Source: an uncultured Oceanospirillales bacterium
Lineage (GTDB): Bacteria > Pseudomonadota > Gammaproteobacteria > Xanthomonadales > SZUA-36
Reading direction: 5' to 3'
Length of the DNA stretch: 64,000 nt
Assembly: GCA_913055655.1 (NCBI GenBank)
Contig: CAJXKA010000001.1
Span: forward strand, 806,842 to 870,841
A program made the translations under genes and the position numbers. Below are positions 12,042 through 20,457 of the stretch, piece after piece. Positions within the stretch are counted from its first letter, which is position 1, and each line of letters begins with the position of its first letter. The notes below the pieces were generated by a model. The model searched no databases, was not told where the DNA came from, and saw only the letters and a program-made list of their open reading frames with translations.

Positions 12042-13103
12042 TCATTCATCGCTTTCCGGCCTGAAAAAAGCATCAAACACACTGACCGCGACGGTCCCGT
12101 ATACCGCGATGAGCAGGAACAGCCCGAGCCGCATGCCGAAGCTGACACCATCACTCAGCGGGCTGTCCGTCACTGCCGGTCCGATCAGCACCAGCATTGT
12201 CAGGAAGGCGTACGTCCACTTCGAGAAATCCGGGTTAACGGCCACGCCGCTGAACACCCTGCGGCCGAACAGCAGGCCGGCCAGCAGCGTCGCCAGGGTG
12301 AACATGATGAGTGACGGCCACGCACTCAGCAGGCACCAGGCCAGCATCGCCGCAACGCCACCCCACCAGGTCGAAGCGAGCAGCGACAGGCCAATGGAGC
12401 GGCTGCTCTCGGCAGAGGCCTGCTGGCCCATGCTTGCCACCTTGATCATGACCGGCGTGTACGCCGCGCTGGCGCTGCTGAACAGGAAGACCAGCACCAG
12501 TGGCAGCACCACCAGCAGCGAGCGCAGGGCGTTGCGGCCGGCGGCCCTGTAATCCGCGGGCGGTTTCGGTGGTTTCGGCAACACCGGGGTGCCCGGAATG
12601 TCCGGCAACAACCCATGGGCGACCCAGACGAAACCGACACCGACCAGCGCGTTGGCGGCCATGGTCTCGATGAGATGCATCAGGATGACCGAATTGACCG
12701 AGCCGATGGTCACCACGACGGTAATGCCGATGGTCATGAAAGTGCCGAGCACCGCCGGCCCGCCGCGGGCGGTGAAATAGAAAGTGTAAAACAGGGCGAG
12801 GGCGACCAGCAGGATACCGGCCCACCGGGCGTGCTCCAGGAATGGCAGCATCAGGGTCGCGGCCAGCATGGGGAAGATCAACGCGATCACGACCCCCAGG
12901 CCCTTTTTCAGCCCGGGCGCCGGAAAGGGTAACCCCAGCAGTAACAATGTCAGGGCGGGCGCGATGAAAGGCAGCGAGATGCCCATGACCTGGCTGACCG
13001 CCAGTGACAGTGCGGTACCGACCGCCAGGCGAAAAATGCGACGTACGGCAACCGGGTGCAAGGCCCCGGTCATAACAGGCGCTGACGCTGCCTCAGTAGG
13101 CAT
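12042..13103 (-). CDS. DUF2955/FUSC-like inner-membrane protein of a tripartite efflux operon
   Basis: A 353-residue integral membrane protein with about ten hydrophobic segments in two blocks (residues about 25-160 and 200-345), separated by a Pro-rich stretch (LPKPPKPPADYRAAGRN). It looks like the DUF2955 family, relatives of aromatic-acid/fusaric-acid exporters such as AaeB. Its start overlaps the HlyD-type gene by 11 bp, which fits partnership of inner-membrane component, adaptor and outer-membrane factor. The transported substrate cannot be deduced. It is the last gene of the minus-strand operon and ends at the bidirectional terminator. Confidence 0.75.
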   Translation of the reverse strand: MPTEAASAPVMTGALHPVAVRRIFRLAVGTALSLAVSQVMGISLPFIAPALTLLLLGLPFPAPGLKKGLGVVIALIFPMLAATLMLPFLEHARWAGILLVALALFYTFYFTARGGPAVLGTFMTIGITVVVTIGSVNSVILMHLIETMAANALVGVGFVWVAHGLLPDIPGTPVLPKPPKPPADYRAAGRNALRSLLVVLPLVLVFLFSSASAAYTPVMIKVASMGQQASAESSRSIGLSLLASTWWGGVAAMLAWCLLSAWPSLIMFTLATLLAGLLFGRRVFSGVAVNPDFSKWTYAFLTMLVLIGPAVTDSPLSDGVSFGMRLGLFLLIAVYGTVAVSVFDAFFRPESDE

Positions 13104-14238
13104 ACGTCAGCCAGGACGACACACGAATCACGAAAGCGCCGAGCGCGTTGGTGATGGGGTGCTGGCCGGTGTAGACCACCAGTGATGCCTGCGAGCCGAC
13201 CTTGAGCGGCATCGGGTCCAGGTCGCCGGGGTGTTCGAAATCCACCAGCACCGCGTAACGCTGTGCCTCGCGCAACCAGTTGGGATCATTCTTGATGGTG
13301 GGCAACTGGCCGAGGGGTGCCGTGCTGACGGCAACGCCGTAGCCGACTTCCCGCACCTTGCCATTGATCACGCGGCCGGGAATCGCGTCGAAGACAATGG
13401 CCACCGGATCGCCGGGGTCCATGTGCCCCAGGTTGTTTTCCGTAAAATCAGCTTCCAGCCAGACGTTTTCCGTGGACACGAACGTCATCTGCGGCGCGCC
13501 GGCGCCGGCGAAGTTGCCGACATCCAGCCGCACATCCGTGACGACACCATCGGAAGGCGCCTTCGTCGTGGCGCGGGACAGGTTCAACTGCGCCTGGTCA
13601 AGCGCGGCCTTCGCCTGCAGGATACGGACATTGCGCTCGCCGTCGTCACCCAGGTTCTGGATGGCCTGTTCGCGCTGCGCCCTGGCGGCATCGAGCTGGC
13701 TGCGGGCGATGGCAAGCGAAGCCTCTTCAAGTTCAACACGGCGCATGGAAATCGCGCCGGCGTCCTGCTCGTGAATCGCCTTCGTCCGGTCATAATCCTT
13801 CTGCGCCTTGTCGAGGTTCGCGACGGCGGCCGCGACCCCGGCATCGGCGGCCTGGACCGCCGCCTCGGCGGCGCCAACCGCCTGTCGCGCGGCCTGGTAA
13901 TTGGCTTCCGCGGTTTCAACGGCCAGCCGGTAATTCTCGATGTCGACCTCGAACAGCGGGTCTCCCGCATTGACCCACTGGTTATTCCCCACGAACACCC
14001 GGGTTACCCGACCCGCGACATCCGAAGCGACGGGAACGACCAGGGCGTTGACGCGCGCCTGGGAGGTATAGGGTGTGACCCGGTCGGCACGCAGGTACCA
14101 GGCCAGCAGCAGGGCGATCACCACCAGCACGGTAAAAGTGGCCCGCCTGACCGGGTCCTTCGCCTTCGCAGGCGGTCCAGGTGCCGGTTTGTCGTGGTTA
14201 ACCGGTTCGTCTGTGGTTTGATTGACTTCGTCATTCAT
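13093..14238 (-). CDS. HlyD-family periplasmic adaptor (membrane fusion) protein
   Basis: A 381-residue EmrA/AaeA-like adaptor. A cytoplasmic Pro-rich tail (about 1-35) is followed by one membrane helix (TFTVLVVIALLLAWYL), a split biotinyl-lipoyl domain (ALVVPVASDVAGRVTRV near the start and TKAPSDGVVTDVRLDVGN after the hairpin), a long Ala-rich coiled-coil hairpin and a beta-barrel domain. The ATG at 14236-14238 has AGGAAT upstream. It lies four bases after the outer-membrane factor gene and overlaps the DUF2955 gene, so the three form one efflux complex. Confidence 0.88.
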   Translation of the reverse strand: MNDEVNQTTDEPVNHDKPAPGPPAKAKDPVRRATFTVLVVIALLLAWYLRADRVTPYTSQARVNALVVPVASDVAGRVTRVFVGNNQWVNAGDPLFEVDIENYRLAVETAEANYQAARQAVGAAEAAVQAADAGVAAAVANLDKAQKDYDRTKAIHEQDAGAISMRRVELEEASLAIARSQLDAARAQREQAIQNLGDDGERNVRILQAKAALDQAQLNLSRATTKAPSDGVVTDVRLDVGNFAGAGAPQMTFVSTENVWLEADFTENNLGHMDPGDPVAIVFDAIPGRVINGKVREVGYGVAVSTAPLGQLPTIKNDPNWLREAQRYAVLVDFEHPGDLDPMPLKVGSQASLVVYTGQHPITNALGAFVIRVSSWLTYAY

Positions 14239-14242
14239 CGGG

Positions 14243-15772
14243 CTATTCCTGCGTTGTCGCCTCGTCCGGGGATTCAAGCAGGTCTCCCCAGTTGGTGCGT
14301 TCGGTCATCTGGCGCCGTGTATCTTCATCGAGCTCCGGGTCGCCGGGCAGCGCTTCCCAGCCGCCGCCCAGCGCCTTGTACAGCGCGATCAGCGAGCCGA
14401 CGCTGGCGCCCTGCGCCGCCACCAGCCGCTGTTGCTGTGAGAACAGCGCCTGCTGCGCGTCGAGCACACGCTGGTAGTCTGAATAGCCCTCGGAGTATCG
14501 CAACGTGGCCAGTTCGTTAGAGCGACGCGCCGAGGCCACGGACTGGACCAGGATCGCCGCCTGTTCCAGGTTGCCATCCCAGTCGGCCAGGGCGTCCTCG
14601 GTCTCGCGCGCCGCCGACAGCGCGGTTTCAGCGTAGTTGATCAGCGCCTGCTGCAGGCGGGCATCCTGTACCCGGATGTTGTTCCGGATACGGCCATAGT
14701 TCAGGAATGGCCAGACAAACGACGGACCGACGGACCAGGTCAAGGCGTCGCCGTCGAACAGGTCGCCGAAAGAATCATTTCCGGGCGCTCCCGATGCCAG
14801 CCCGATGGAACCGGCCAGGCTGAAGCTTGGATACAGGTCAGCCTCGGCCAGGCCGACCTGCGCGTTCAGGGCCATGGCCGTCAGCTCCGCCTGGCGCATG
14901 TCCGGGCGACGACGCAACATGTCGGCCGGGAACCCGACAGAGACGGACTCGGGAAGCACGGGAATGCCCTTGCCCCCGGCCAGTCGCGCCGTCACCGAAC
15001 CCGGCAACTCGCCGAGCAACAGTGACAGGGCGTTCCGCGCCTTGCGCAGGTCCGCGTCGATCGCCGGGATGGCCGACTGGGTGGCCAGCAACAGCGTCTG
15101 GGCCTGTTGCATGTCCAGCTCGGAATCCTGGCCCTGGTCATAGAGCACCCTGGCGATGTCGTAGCTGCGCTGTTGCAGCACGAGATTTTCCTGCGCGATG
15201 TTGCGTTGCTCTTCAATGGTCCGCACCGCGGCGTAGGCGCCGACCACGGCGGCCGTCAGCAGTACACGGGCTTGCTGGTAAGCGGCGATGGAACCCAGGT
15301 AGGCCGCGTTGGCGGACTCGATGGCGCGCTGATACCGGCCCCAGAAATCGATTTCCCAGTTGACCGTCGCGCCCAGGGTGTATTGCCAGTACGAAGACGT
15401 CACGCCGGTGTTTTCCGGCGGCGAGAGCAGGGTGCCCTGGCCCGCGGCGACCTGCGTCTGTGGCCACTGCGCGCCGGTGGCGATACCCAGTTGCGCCCTG
15501 GCCTCGAGCACGGACAGCGCGGCAATTTCCAGGGTATTGTTGGCGGCCAGCGCATCTTCGACGATTCGATTGAGAACCGGGTCTTCGAAAACCTCCCACC
15601 AACGCGAAAGGTCCGCCGCACCGTGATCCAGCCCGTTGTCCAGGTCGACCGACCAGTCGGGCAGGGTCGGGGGCTCCGGTTTCTCGAATTCCGGCCCGAC
15701 CACGGTGCATGCCGACAAAAATACGACCAGCCCGGCAACCACCCCGCGGTTAAACAACGGGCGCAGGTTCAT
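14243..15772 (-). CDS. NodT/OprM-type outer-membrane efflux lipoprotein
   Basis: A TolC-superfamily channel of 509 residues with two OEP repeats. The N-terminal signal ends in the lipobox LSAC, so the mature protein is lipidated at Cys, as in the NodT/OprM subgroup. Typical blocks include GPEFEKPEPP after the Cys, the WWEVFEDPVLNRIVEDAL segment, VSVGFPADMLRRRPD before repeat two, and a closing LYKALGGGWE. The start overlaps the stop of the channel-like gene (ATGA, 15769-15772), placing it in the same operon. Confidence 0.9.
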   Translation of the reverse strand: MNLRPLFNRGVVAGLVVFLSACTVVGPEFEKPEPPTLPDWSVDLDNGLDHGAADLSRWWEVFEDPVLNRIVEDALAANNTLEIAALSVLEARAQLGIATGAQWPQTQVAAGQGTLLSPPENTGVTSSYWQYTLGATVNWEIDFWGRYQRAIESANAAYLGSIAAYQQARVLLTAAVVGAYAAVRTIEEQRNIAQENLVLQQRSYDIARVLYDQGQDSELDMQQAQTLLLATQSAIPAIDADLRKARNALSLLLGELPGSVTARLAGGKGIPVLPESVSVGFPADMLRRRPDMRQAELTAMALNAQVGLAEADLYPSFSLAGSIGLASGAPGNDSFGDLFDGDALTWSVGPSFVWPFLNYGRIRNNIRVQDARLQQALINYAETALSAARETEDALADWDGNLEQAAILVQSVASARRSNELATLRYSEGYSDYQRVLDAQQALFSQQQRLVAAQGASVGSLIALYKALGGGWEALPGDPELDEDTRRQMTERTNWGDLLESPDEATTQE

Positions 15773-16224
15773 TTGTGGTCGTTCTGCAGAATTTTGGCCA
15801 CGTTGGTCCGTTGCACGAACAGTTGGTTCATCACCGACAGGACCGCGCCCGCGGTCAAGCCAAACATCAACACACCATTCGCAGCCTCCAGTCCACCCAG
15901 AATGCGCCAACGCTCGCTCATGACGATATCGCCATAGCCGAGTGACGTGAAATTGACGGAAGAATGGTAGAACGCGGTCTGGAAATCCTGGAACTCATCA
16001 AGCCACATAAACAGCCCAGCCCATGCGGCGAACTGGAAAAGGTGGCCCAGGAAAAGCACACCGAAAACAATGCAGATGACGCGGAAATTCGTCCGCAGCC
16101 CGGGCGGAAAGCCCCCGGACTGCATGCGACGGATATACATGCTGATAACGGCCACGACGGCAAGCACCTGCACCGCCATGTTGATGACCAGCATCAGGCT
16201 TCCCAGTAACAGTGGCGCCAGCAT
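15769..16224 (-). CDS. Small K+-channel-like (Ion_trans_2 type) membrane protein
   Basis: A 151-residue protein with an N-terminal helix (about 5-30), a second helix (about 48-72), a re-entrant pore-like segment FYHSSVNFTSLGYGDIVM, and a final helix (about 115-135). TSLGYGD resembles the TVGYGD selectivity filter of potassium channels but has one extra residue before GYG. No RCK/TrkA_N ligand domain is present. It sits four bases after the AI-2E-type gene and overlaps the outer-membrane factor gene, an unexpected place for a channel. Ion specificity is inferred only from the filter. Confidence 0.72.
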   Translation of the reverse strand: MLAPLLLGSLMLVINMAVQVLAVVAVISMYIRRMQSGGFPPGLRTNFRVICIVFGVLFLGHLFQFAAWAGLFMWLDEFQDFQTAFYHSSVNFTSLGYGDIVMSERWRILGGLEAANGVLMFGLTAGAVLSVMNQLFVQRTNVAKILQNDHK

Positions 16225-16228
16225 TCAA

Positions 16229-17317
16229 TCAGTCTCCGGTGGACGCTTCCGGGGGAATTCGCCCGGCATCAAACCATGCCACCACCAGCTTGTAGCCGAT
16301 CGCCAGGATCACCGCGCCGATAAACAGGCCGACAATGCCGGAATGAATCAGCCCGCCGATTGCGCCTAGCAGGATCACCGGCATGGGGGCTTCGACACCA
16401 CGACCGAGAAACATCGGCTTCAGCGCCATGTCGGCAAACGACACGATAATGCTCCAGATCGCAAACACGATGGTTGCGGCGGAACTGCCCTGGGTTGAAA
16501 ACACGTAGAAGATCACCGGCAACAGCACCAGCCACGGGGGCAACTGGGCAACGGCCACCACCAGGATCAGCAATGCCAGGAAGCCCGCCGCCGGCACGCC
16601 CATCAGCACCATGCCGACGCCACCCAGGAACGCCTGGATCGCCGCGATGCCCAGTACACCGACTGTCACCGAACGAATGGTGGCGACCGTCAGGGTTTGC
16701 ATTTCATCGCCCACCGGACCGGCGAGTCGTTGGAAAAACTTGCTGACCATGCCCTCAGACGCCTTCGCATTGGCCAGGAAAAGCGCCGCGACCAGCGTTG
16801 CCGCGATGAACTGCAGGGCCGTCAAGCCCAGGCCGGTAACCTTGTGAACGGCGGTATCGGCCACCTTGCGAACCTGCTCGCCGTGCTCATTCACCCAGTC
16901 GGAAAAATTGCTCGCGGCCTCGGTCCAGTTGGTGTAAATCTTCTCGCCGACGACGGGTACATTCCTGACCCGTTCATTCGCCGCCGGAATCTCGACCTGG
17001 CCGGTCTGCAGTTGTTCACGCAAACCCTGGGCACTGCTGAGCAGCGATTCACCGAATAACCAGAGCGGGGCGATAATGACGCTGAGCCCGAGCACGATGA
17101 ACAGGGTAATCGCGAGTTTGCCCCGCCCGCCCAGTGCCGCCCGCATTTTCAGGAACGGGGTATGGACCGAAACCGCGATGATAACGCCCCAGATAATGAA
17201 ACTGATGAAAGGCGACAGGATCTGCAGGCACCAGCCGATGATGCCGAAAATCAGGAGCAGGTAGACCGCGATCTCGATACCGTAACGAACGGGCCTGGAC
17301 AGGATGGGTTCGCTCAT
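16229..17317 (-). CDS. AI-2E family (PerM/TqsA-like) transporter
   Basis: A 362-residue polytopic protein. Hydrophobic segments lie at about 10-65, then a large soluble region (about 95-195), then five or more helices to the C-terminus with a Gly-rich LLGAIGGLIHSGIVGLFIGAVILA motif region typical of the family. Members include TqsA, PerM and Na+/H+ antiporters, so the name alone does not give the substrate. I start it at the ATG at 17315-17317, preceded by GGGGGAAT. It is the first gene of the five-gene minus-strand operon. Confidence 0.85.
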   Translation of the reverse strand: MSEPILSRPVRYGIEIAVYLLLIFGIIGWCLQILSPFISFIIWGVIIAVSVHTPFLKMRAALGGRGKLAITLFIVLGLSVIIAPLWLFGESLLSSAQGLREQLQTGQVEIPAANERVRNVPVVGEKIYTNWTEAASNFSDWVNEHGEQVRKVADTAVHKVTGLGLTALQFIAATLVAALFLANAKASEGMVSKFFQRLAGPVGDEMQTLTVATIRSVTVGVLGIAAIQAFLGGVGMVLMGVPAAGFLALLILVVAVAQLPPWLVLLPVIFYVFSTQGSSAATIVFAIWSIIVSFADMALKPMFLGRGVEAPMPVILLGAIGGLIHSGIVGLFIGAVILAIGYKLVVAWFDAGRIPPEASTGD

Positions 17318-17421
17318 TTTTATTCCCCCGATGTTGGTAGATGAATTCTCAACGCCGGATGGTGGTGGGTCAAGGAACGCGTCAATAATGTCCGGGGTGT
17401 TCAGGGGTGTGGAATACGGGG

Positions 17422-17450
17422 CTGACATGCCCGGCGCACGATAGTAGAAT
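17422..17450 (+). promoter_or_regulatory. Promoter of tRNA-Cys
   Basis: CTGACA at 17422-17427 and TAGAAT at 17445-17450 have a 17-bp spacer. The tRNA begins about 41 bp further on. Confidence 0.65.
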
Positions 17451-17491
17451 ACCGCGCTCCCGGCATTCCGGCCGGGAGGCTCTTCCCTGGT

Positions 17492-17565
17492 GGCCAGGTG
17501 GCAGAGTGGTTATGCAGCGGCCTGCAAAGCCGTGTACGCCGGTTCGATTCCGACCCTGGCCTCCA
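17492..17565 (+). tRNA. tRNA-Cys (anticodon GCA)
   Basis: A 74-nt cloverleaf. The acceptor GGCCAGG pairs with CCTGGCC, with discriminator T and an encoded CCA. The anticodon arm CGGCCTGCAAAGCCG reads GCA, and the T-arm is GCCGGTTCGATTCCGAC with one imperfect pair. A promoter-like pair lies upstream. Confidence 0.96.
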
Positions 17566-17687
17566 TTTCTTCATGTTCCGGGCTCCCGCCCGAACGGTCA
17601 AAACACTGTCCGATTCCGGCAAGCGCAGAGCGCACCGGGCACCTTATCGTGGGTGTCATCCACGTCACTATCGTCAAGGAAGTTCGC

Positions 17688-17894
17688 ATGGAACAGCGAG
17701 AAGAGAACCTGTTGCAGTTCATGATCCGCTATTCGCCGTACGGCATCGTGCCACTGGCCTGGTTTGCCTATATTGCGGGTGTATCGCCATGGTGGGGCGC
17801 GATCGCGGGCGCGGTGCTGACGCTGCTGGTCGGGTTACCGCCACGGCTGGAACGACTGGTCCGGGTTCGCCCACGCGTGTCGCGACGGCCCTGA
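17688..17894 (+). CDS. Small hypothetical membrane protein
   Basis: A 68-residue frame starting at the ATG at 17688 with AAGGA seven bases upstream. Residues about 17-50 are strongly hydrophobic (GIVPLAWFAYIAGVSPWWGAI...), enough for one or two membrane helices, and the C-terminus is Arg-rich, which fits an inside tail. I do not recognise a family. It follows tRNA-Cys directly and ends just before a GC-rich hairpin, so it may be transcribed from its own promoter or by read-through from the tRNA. Confidence 0.55.
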   Translation: MEQREENLLQFMIRYSPYGIVPLAWFAYIAGVSPWWGAIAGAVLTLLVGLPPRLERLVRVRPRVSRRP

Positions 17895-17903
17895 ATGGAA
17901 AAA

Positions 17904-17929
17904 GGCACGGAGGTGCGCACCCCCGTGCC
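17904..17929 (+). terminator. Hairpin after the small membrane protein
   Basis: GGCACGG (17904-17910) pairs with CCGTGCC (17923-17929), and the inner GGTGC/GCACC extends the stem with one A/C mismatch. It is preceded by AAAAA but has only a weak T-run after it, so termination is probable but not certain. Confidence 0.5.
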
Positions 17930-18092
17930 CGTTGTGCCACGTCTGCGTCGACCCCCACAGCGTCGCGAATCGAATTTTGCCGCATTGATAGACGATGTCA
18001 AGTTCCGGTATTGTGCGTGTCGATGAGACGAATTGCGTCCGGAATACGTATGTCTGGATAGAAGGCTGGCCAGCCCCCGGAGAACAAAAAGC

Positions 18093-18596
18093 GTGAGTCT
18101 CGCCCGAATCCTGAAGTCGATTACCCATGCCCGCTGGGCGTTGATCCTGCTGGTGCCCCTGAGCACCGCGTGCAGCACGCAGACCTACCTGACGATTCAT
18201 TCCCAGCCTGATGGCGCCGAGGTCTTCGAAGGGAACGAGCGTTGGGGCGTGACGCCGGTGACGCTCGATTACACATCGGCCACCCGCCAGGCGGACAACG
18301 GTTGCGTGGCGACGCGCCCGATCAGCGTGCGCTGGGACAGCGGCGCGAAAGCCCGTGTCAGCACCATTAACGTCTGCGCGAATGCTGCAGGGGAAGTCAC
18401 GTATACATTTGTCTATCCGCAGGGCTACCACGGCGACGGGCAGGGCGCGGAACCCGAGGTCGCCGCACGGGCCACGCGAGCGGTTACACCGGACGGCCAG
18501 CTTTACTATGACGTTGCACAACCCGGCGGAGACAGTGTCGTGAAGTGCTTCTCCAACATGCGCGGCGACCAGGTCATCACGCACTGCGGGGGCTGA
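18093..18596 (+). CDS. Predicted lipoprotein with PEGA-like segment
   Basis: A 167-residue secreted protein. A GTG start at 18093 (GGAG ten bases upstream) gives a signal peptide with charged start, a hydrophobic core WALILLVPLS and lipobox STAC. Right after the Cys, YLTIHSQPDGAEVFEGNERWGVTP resembles PEGA repeats (carbohydrate-associated surface proteins). Four further Cys residues (NGC, NVC, VKC, THC) could form disulfides. Longer readings begin at TTG 18033. It lies 48 bp before the GT-C-like gene. Function unknown. Confidence 0.65.
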   Translation: MSLARILKSITHARWALILLVPLSTACSTQTYLTIHSQPDGAEVFEGNERWGVTPVTLDYTSATRQADNGCVATRPISVRWDSGAKARVSTINVCANAAGEVTYTFVYPQGYHGDGQGAEPEVAARATRAVTPDGQLYYDVAQPGGDSVVKCFSNMRGDQVITHCGG

Positions 18597-18644
18597 CCCG
18601 CCAAATTGGTTAGACTGGCCGGCAACGTCCAAGTTGTCGCGCCC

Positions 18645-20234
18645 ATGACCCGACTGCAGAAAACCGCCCCGTACCTGGTGTTGCTGGCCGCCTGCGCGGT
18701 TCTCCTGCTCCTGAATGCCGAGCTGCTCAGCATGCCGCCGGTCTGGGACGCCACCGCGGGCCTGTTCGCACCCGCCATTTACCTGTACATCAGCAATTAC
18801 GACCTGGCCGGCCTGTTGGCGCTCGCCGGCTACCAGGCCGGCGGGGCCAATGTTCACAGCCTGGACCTCATGACCCACGTGACCTGGTTGTTCATCAAGC
18901 TGGCCGAGGGTGATCCCGGCCAGTTCCTGCCGGCGCTCCACCTTCTGCATGGCCTGTTTGCCGCGATCACCGTGGCCGCCACGTTCTGCCTGGCCCGACC
19001 GTTCCTGGCGACCGTGCCGGCCCTGCTGACGGCCGCGCTGGTGCTGGTCTTCCCCTTGTTCGCGGTCCAGGCCAGCTACGTGTATTCGGAACTGCCGGGC
19101 GCCATGTGCCTTGCGATGGGCACGCTGGCCTGGGCGCGCCGCCGCTTCGCCTGGATGCTGCTCTGGCTGGCGCTCGCCTGCGGGGTAAAGAGTTTCGGCC
19201 TGGTGCTGGCGGCCTTCCTGGTGTTCGGCCTTGCCTTTGACCGGCAACTCGGCCTTTTCCGGCGAATCGCGCTTGTCGGACTTGTACTGCTGATCCCTTT
19301 TGCAATCGAGTTTCTCAAGACACGCTTCGGTGGCGGCGCTGTCACCGGCGGTGCGGCGGTCGCGATTGCGGATCACATGCACACGGTACACGCCTATTTG
19401 TCATCGACGCCTGACCTGTACGGGCTGGTCATTGTGGCCATTCTCGCACCACTGGTTTTCGCTGTGCGAAATCGAACACTTAACCCCTTCGCACTGGTTG
19501 CCAGGCTCGCATCCGCCGGTGACGCCGACCGCTACAGGCTCGCGATCTACCTGCTGCCACTCGGGTTCCTGGGCTTCATCGTGTTTGTACACTTCCACTC
19601 ACCCGGGTTCTTCCCGCTGACGCGCTACTACACCTGGGTGATGCCGATGCTGGTGGTGGGTTTCGCGATCAGCCTGGCATGGCTGATCCAGCTGCTGACA
19701 GGATTGACGCGAAAACCAGGCACGACAGGTCCCGTCGCGTTATCCGCGGCCCTGGTGGTCTGCGTATTGGCCGAATCGCTGAATCGCGACGGACGCTTCT
19801 ATCCCGACCACGGGACCGCAAACCGCAGTTTCAGCAAGATGGAGCGCAGCTTTGAATACCTGGATTATTTCCGTATCCAGCAGGCTGCGCTTGAAAGCGC
19901 GGCGCAGGCGGCAAACGGCCGCGCCATCTTCGTCACCCGCGGCGAGTATTACGCCGGCAGCATTCCCATGATGGGCTACGTTGACCGGCCGCTGCCTTCC
20001 CTGGTCTTCGTCATGCATGACCCGTTCTACCGCGCCCGTCCGCGAGACTGGCCCAGCAGCTTCCTGGTCATTGATGCTTTCAGCAACAACTTCCATGGAC
20101 AGCGTGTGATCAACCAGGTGCTGGAGAAGGCGCGAAAGCGACCCGAGTTCCGGGTTCGCAACGTGAGTCGTCATGAAAGCGGCCCGTACCGGTCCGCGGT
20201 CTGGGAGGTTCGGCGGAACAGGCCGAAAAGTTGA
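18645..20234 (+). CDS. GT-C-like polytopic membrane protein (ArnT/PMT-type glycosyltransferase candidate)
   Basis: A 529-residue protein with ten or more hydrophobic helices up to about residue 380 and a soluble C-terminal domain (about 385-529). The first periplasmic-type loop has MPPVWDATAG, where GT-C enzymes carry the catalytic acidic residue after the first helix. Such enzymes move sugars from polyprenyl-phosphate carriers, but the donor and acceptor here are unknown. I start it at ATG 18645. Its stop lies one base before the tRNA-Leu direct repeat, so it marks the native chromosomal border of the integration site. Confidence 0.6.
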   Translation: MTRLQKTAPYLVLLAACAVLLLLNAELLSMPPVWDATAGLFAPAIYLYISNYDLAGLLALAGYQAGGANVHSLDLMTHVTWLFIKLAEGDPGQFLPALHLLHGLFAAITVAATFCLARPFLATVPALLTAALVLVFPLFAVQASYVYSELPGAMCLAMGTLAWARRRFAWMLLWLALACGVKSFGLVLAAFLVFGLAFDRQLGLFRRIALVGLVLLIPFAIEFLKTRFGGGAVTGGAAVAIADHMHTVHAYLSSTPDLYGLVIVAILAPLVFAVRNRTLNPFALVARLASAGDADRYRLAIYLLPLGFLGFIVFVHFHSPGFFPLTRYYTWVMPMLVVGFAISLAWLIQLLTGLTRKPGTTGPVALSAALVVCVLAESLNRDGRFYPDHGTANRSFSKMERSFEYLDYFRIQQAALESAAQAANGRAIFVTRGEYYAGSIPMMGYVDRPLPSLVFVMHDPFYRARPRDWPSSFLVIDAFSNNFHGQRVINQVLEKARKRPEFRVRNVSRHESGPYRSAVWEVRRNRPKS

Positions 20235-20235
20235 G

Positions 20236-20293
20236 TGGTGCCCGGGGCCGGGATCGAACCGGCACGGTGTTGCCACCGAGGGATTTTAAGTCC
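20236..20293. repeat. Left attachment repeat (partial tRNA-Leu copy)
   Basis: Identical over 58 bp to 31563-31620. It covers, on the minus strand, the tRNA-Leu sequence from the 5' side of the anticodon stem to the CCA end, and diverges at 20294. The 5' third of the tRNA is missing here, so this copy is not a functional tRNA. Confidence 0.93.
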
Positions 20294-20342
20294 TAAGGTT
20301 TAAGGGATTTCCCCGTTTCCTTCCGATTCTTCTAGATTGATT

Positions 20343-20356
20343 ATGTATCGATACAT
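20343..20356. promoter_or_regulatory. Perfect palindrome upstream of integrase
   Basis: ATGTATCGATACAT is a perfect 14-bp palindrome in an A+T-rich stretch about 100 bp upstream of the integrase start. The symmetry suggests a dimeric repressor or excisionase site; the protein that binds it is not known. Confidence 0.45.
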
Positions 20357-20419
20357 CAATACATTATGGCGTTTTCAGAAACTTTGCGTTTCTTCCCGGT
20401 TCGAGGATAATTAGGGCTA

Positions 20420-20440
20420 AGTTTAACCCGAGTTTAACCC
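20420..20440. repeat. Tandem AGTTTAACCC repeats, left end
   Basis: AGTTTAACCC occurs at 20420-20429 and 20431-20440, an 11-bp period, 17 bp before the integrase start. The same motif is paired near the right end (31483-31504). Paired short repeats inside both ends are what arm-type integrase sites look like. Confidence 0.55.
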
Positions 20441-20457
20441 AGAACCGGAGAATCCCG

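Noticed and set aside
17835..19391. A 518-codon minus-strand frame across the lipoprotein and GT-C genes
   Set aside because: The translation is Gln/Arg/Gly-rich without domains, and the plus strand has a lipobox signal peptide and real membrane helices in the same place.
20236..20310. A second tRNA-Leu gene
   Set aside because: Only the 3' 58 bases match; the D-arm and 5' acceptor strand are absent, so it is an attachment-site copy.
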